Positions 62,419 through 64,000 of a stretch of 64,000 bases of DNA are shown piece by piece; the first letter of the stretch is position 1; every line of letters begins with the position of its first letter. Source of the stretch: Acidobacteriota bacterium. GTDB taxonomy: Bacteria > Acidobacteriota > Aminicenantia > Aminicenantales > Saccharicenantaceae. The notes under the pieces were generated by a model. It searched no databases, was not told the origin of the DNA, and was given only the letters and a program-made list of their open reading frames with translations. The DNA lies in contig JAWSUF010000003.1 of assembly GCA_033549365.1 (NCBI GenBank), positions 62,001 to 126,000 on the forward strand, written 5' to 3'. The position numbers and the translations under genes are program-made.

Positions 62419-63219
62419 ATGTTGGTTTCCGTCACAATGAAAGAACTTCTCGAAGCGGGGGTCCATTTCGGCCACCAGACCCGGCGATGGAATCCGAAGA
62501 TGAAGGAATTCATCTTCGGGCAGAGAAACGGCATCTACATCGTCGACCTTCAGAAAACCATCAAGAACTTCAAGGAAGCCCTTCAGTTCATCCGCTCCGT
62601 GGCCGAAGCCGGCCGGGGCGTTCTGTTCGTCGGCACAAAAAAACAGGCTCAGGATATTATCCGCGACTATGCCTTGAAATGCGAATCCTGGTATGTCAAC
62701 CAGAGATGGCTGGGAGGACTGCTGACGAATTTCAACGTCGTGCGCAGCAGCGTCGATCGTCTGGTTGAGCTCGAGGAAATGCGCGAGGATGGGCGTTGGG
62801 ACCTGTTGTCCAAAAAGGAACAGTCCCGGATGGAAAAGGTCTTCAGGAAGCTGTCCAAAAATCTGGGCGGCATCAAAAATATGTCCGAAACCCCGGGCGC
62901 CTTGTTCATCATCGATTCGTCCAAGGAAGGAATCGCCATCAGCGAGGCCCGGAAAATGGGCATTCCGATCGTCGCGGTGGTCGACACCAACGGCGATCCC
63001 GATGAAATCGATTATCCCATACCCGGAAACGATGACGCGGTCCGGGCCATCGAACTGTTCACCTCCAAGGTGTCCGAAGCCATCCTCGACGGCCGGAAGA
63101 ACCGGATGGAAAAGGACCTCCTTGATGAAAAGGCGGCCCAGGACGATGCCGCCGTTGAGGGACAGGAAGACATGGGATTCGTCCCCGACATGGAACTCCC
63201 GGCCGAAAAGCCGGAGTGA
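62419..63219 (+). CDS. rpsB: Ribosomal protein uS2
   Basis: 266 residues: [20 protein letters not shown] at the start, [28 protein letters not shown] and [20 protein letters not shown] are family hallmarks. The last ~35 residues are an acidic extension. GGGAGG precedes the ATG. Together with tsf and pyrH this is the canonical rpsB-tsf-pyrH order. Confidence 0.98.
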   Translation: MLVSVTMKELLEAGVHFGHQTRRWNPKMKEFIFGQRNGIYIVDLQKTIKNFKEALQFIRSVAEAGRGVLFVGTKKQAQDIIRDYALKCESWYVNQRWLGGLLTNFNVVRSSVDRLVELEEMREDGRWDLLSKKEQSRMEKVFRKLSKNLGGIKNMSETPGALFIIDSSKEGIAISEARKMGIPIVAVVDTNGDPDEIDYPIPGNDDAVRAIELFTSKVSEAILDGRKNRMEKDLLDEKAAQDDAAVEGQEDMGFVPDMELPAEKPE

Positions 63220-63232
63220 AAAGGATACGGTC

Positions 63233-63829
63233 ATGGATATATCCGCTGAACAGGTCAAGGAACTTCGCCTCAGGACGGGAATCGGCGTCATGGAGTGCAA
63301 GGAAGCTCTTGCGGAAAGCGGCGGAGATGCCGAAAAAGCCATCGAGATCCTGAGGAAAAAAGGGTATGCCCGCGCTCAGGACAAGGCCGGGCGCGCGGCT
63401 TCCGAAGGGATCGTCGGGTCCTATATTCATATGAACGGAAAAATCGGCGTTCTTGTCGAACTCAATTGCGAATCCGATTTTGTGGCCCGCAATGTGGAGT
63501 TTCAGGAGTTGGCCAAGAACATCGCCATGCAGATCGCCGCTTCCAAGCCGAAATACGTCTCCCCCGATGATGTGCCGGCCGATGTTCTCGAAAAAGAGCG
63601 GGAGATCATCCGGGCCCAGATGCAGGACACCAAAAAGCCGCCCGAGATCATGGACAAGATTGTCCAGGGAAAGCTTTCGAAATATTACGAGGACGTCTGC
63701 CTCCTGGACCAGCCGTATATCCGGGACGACAAAATGAAAGTCCGGCAGCTCATTGCCGCCGCCGTCGCCCGGATCGGGGAGAATATCAAGATCGGTCGTT
63801 TCGCCAGGTTTGAAATCGGACAGCCCTGA
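63233..63829 (+). CDS. tsf: Elongation factor Ts
   Basis: Recycles EF-Tu. The 198 residues begin with a UBA-like domain (VKELRLRTGIGVMECKEAL) and contain the TDF-like motif as CESDFVARNVEF. It is a short EF-Ts of the Thermus size (one dimerisation subdomain), against about 283 in E. coli. ATG with AAGGA upstream, 13 bases after the rpsB stop. Confidence 0.97.
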   Translation: MDISAEQVKELRLRTGIGVMECKEALAESGGDAEKAIEILRKKGYARAQDKAGRAASEGIVGSYIHMNGKIGVLVELNCESDFVARNVEFQELAKNIAMQIAASKPKYVSPDDVPADVLEKEREIIRAQMQDTKKPPEIMDKIVQGKLSKYYEDVCLLDQPYIRDDKMKVRQLIAAAVARIGENIKIGRFARFEIGQP

Positions 63830-63862
63830 GTCTGCCGGACTCCGGGGAAAGGGGAACCGGAT

Positions 63863-64000
63863 ATGCCGCAACGGAAGCCCGTTTATGAGCGCATCCTCCT
63901 GAAAATATCCGGCGAAGCCCTTCTGGGAAACCGCGCTTACGGCATCGATCCGGAAAAACTGGAAGCCGTCGCCCGCGAAATCAAGGACGTTCATGATCTG
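63863..64000 (+). CDS. pyrH: UMP kinase, 5' part (cut by window edge)
   Basis: The 46 visible residues include [20 protein letters not shown], the conserved N-terminal nucleotide-binding segment of bacterial UMP kinase. Position directly after tsf supports the assignment. It continues past the right edge of the window. Confidence 0.92.
   Translation, partial: MPQRKPVYERILLKISGEALLGNRAYGIDPEKLEAVAREIKDVHDL

Overview
This is a 64-kb stretch of GC-rich, gene-dense bacterial chromosome made of core housekeeping genes. An outer-membrane porin, several lipoproteins, HtpX, an AMIN-type amidase and peptidoglycan genes point to a diderm (Gram-negative type) bacterium. The gene order rplU-rpmA-obgE-nadD-rsfS-rlmH, a DUF4388 protein and a soluble NAD-reducing [NiFe] hydrogenase would fit a member of the Acidobacteriota/Aminicenantes side of the tree. 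That placement is an inference from gene content only; no rRNA is present to test it.

Layout. 0-5 kb: the tail of a probable outer-membrane protein and carAB (pyrimidine/arginine). 5-13 kb: a DUF1573 lipoprotein, DUF167, a nucleoside transporter, a tandem Usp, then dprA-topA-xerC. 13-18 kb: an HhH protein, rdgB, an MgtC-like protein, a UbiA-family prenyltransferase, a methyltransferase, eno and a porin. 19-25 kb: a complete hoxFUYH hydrogenase operon followed by its endopeptidase (CTG start, easily missed), hypB and hypA. 25-29 kb: tRNA-Lys, tRNA-Glu, a pair of two-domain response regulators that make and break c-di-GMP, tRNA-Val. 30-35 kb: the ribosomal/Obg/NAD cluster ending in dksA-like and comF genes. 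35-43 kb: hsp20, rsmI, a two-gene (split) glutamine-dependent NAD synthetase, a DUF4388-DnaJ-TPR fusion, ligA. 43-52 kb: murB, murA, homoserine dehydrogenase with an O-acetylhomoserine sulfhydrylase-like enzyme, a D-aminopeptidase and a mitochondrial-type citrate synthase. 52-58 kb: lemA-htpX, tRNA-Asp, tmRNA, a cell-wall amidase, der. 58-64 kb: a TPR lipoprotein, a secreted GH78-like glycosidase and rplM-rpsI-rpsB-tsf-pyrH (cut by the window edge).

The most unusual content lies between genes. Eight hairpins, each with a perfect 9-15 bp stem around a 17-22 nt loop, head a family of dispersed repeats about 180-290 bp long. The stem sequence differs from copy to copy while pairing is kept. Most hairpins are followed by the same block (CGGGCGAGCCGATCTCACCA or close variants). 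Complete copies also have an outer inverted repeat whose sequence differs between copies but stays paired. One copy is inserted inside another type of copy whose uninterrupted counterpart is also in the window, so the family has been mobile. No transposase or other mobility gene is present here.

Functional links: the hydrogenase makes NADH from H2 and the window also holds nadD and nadE. The three tRNAs read on the plus strand and tmRNA have good sigma70-like promoters. There are no CRISPR arrays, phage genes or resistance genes.
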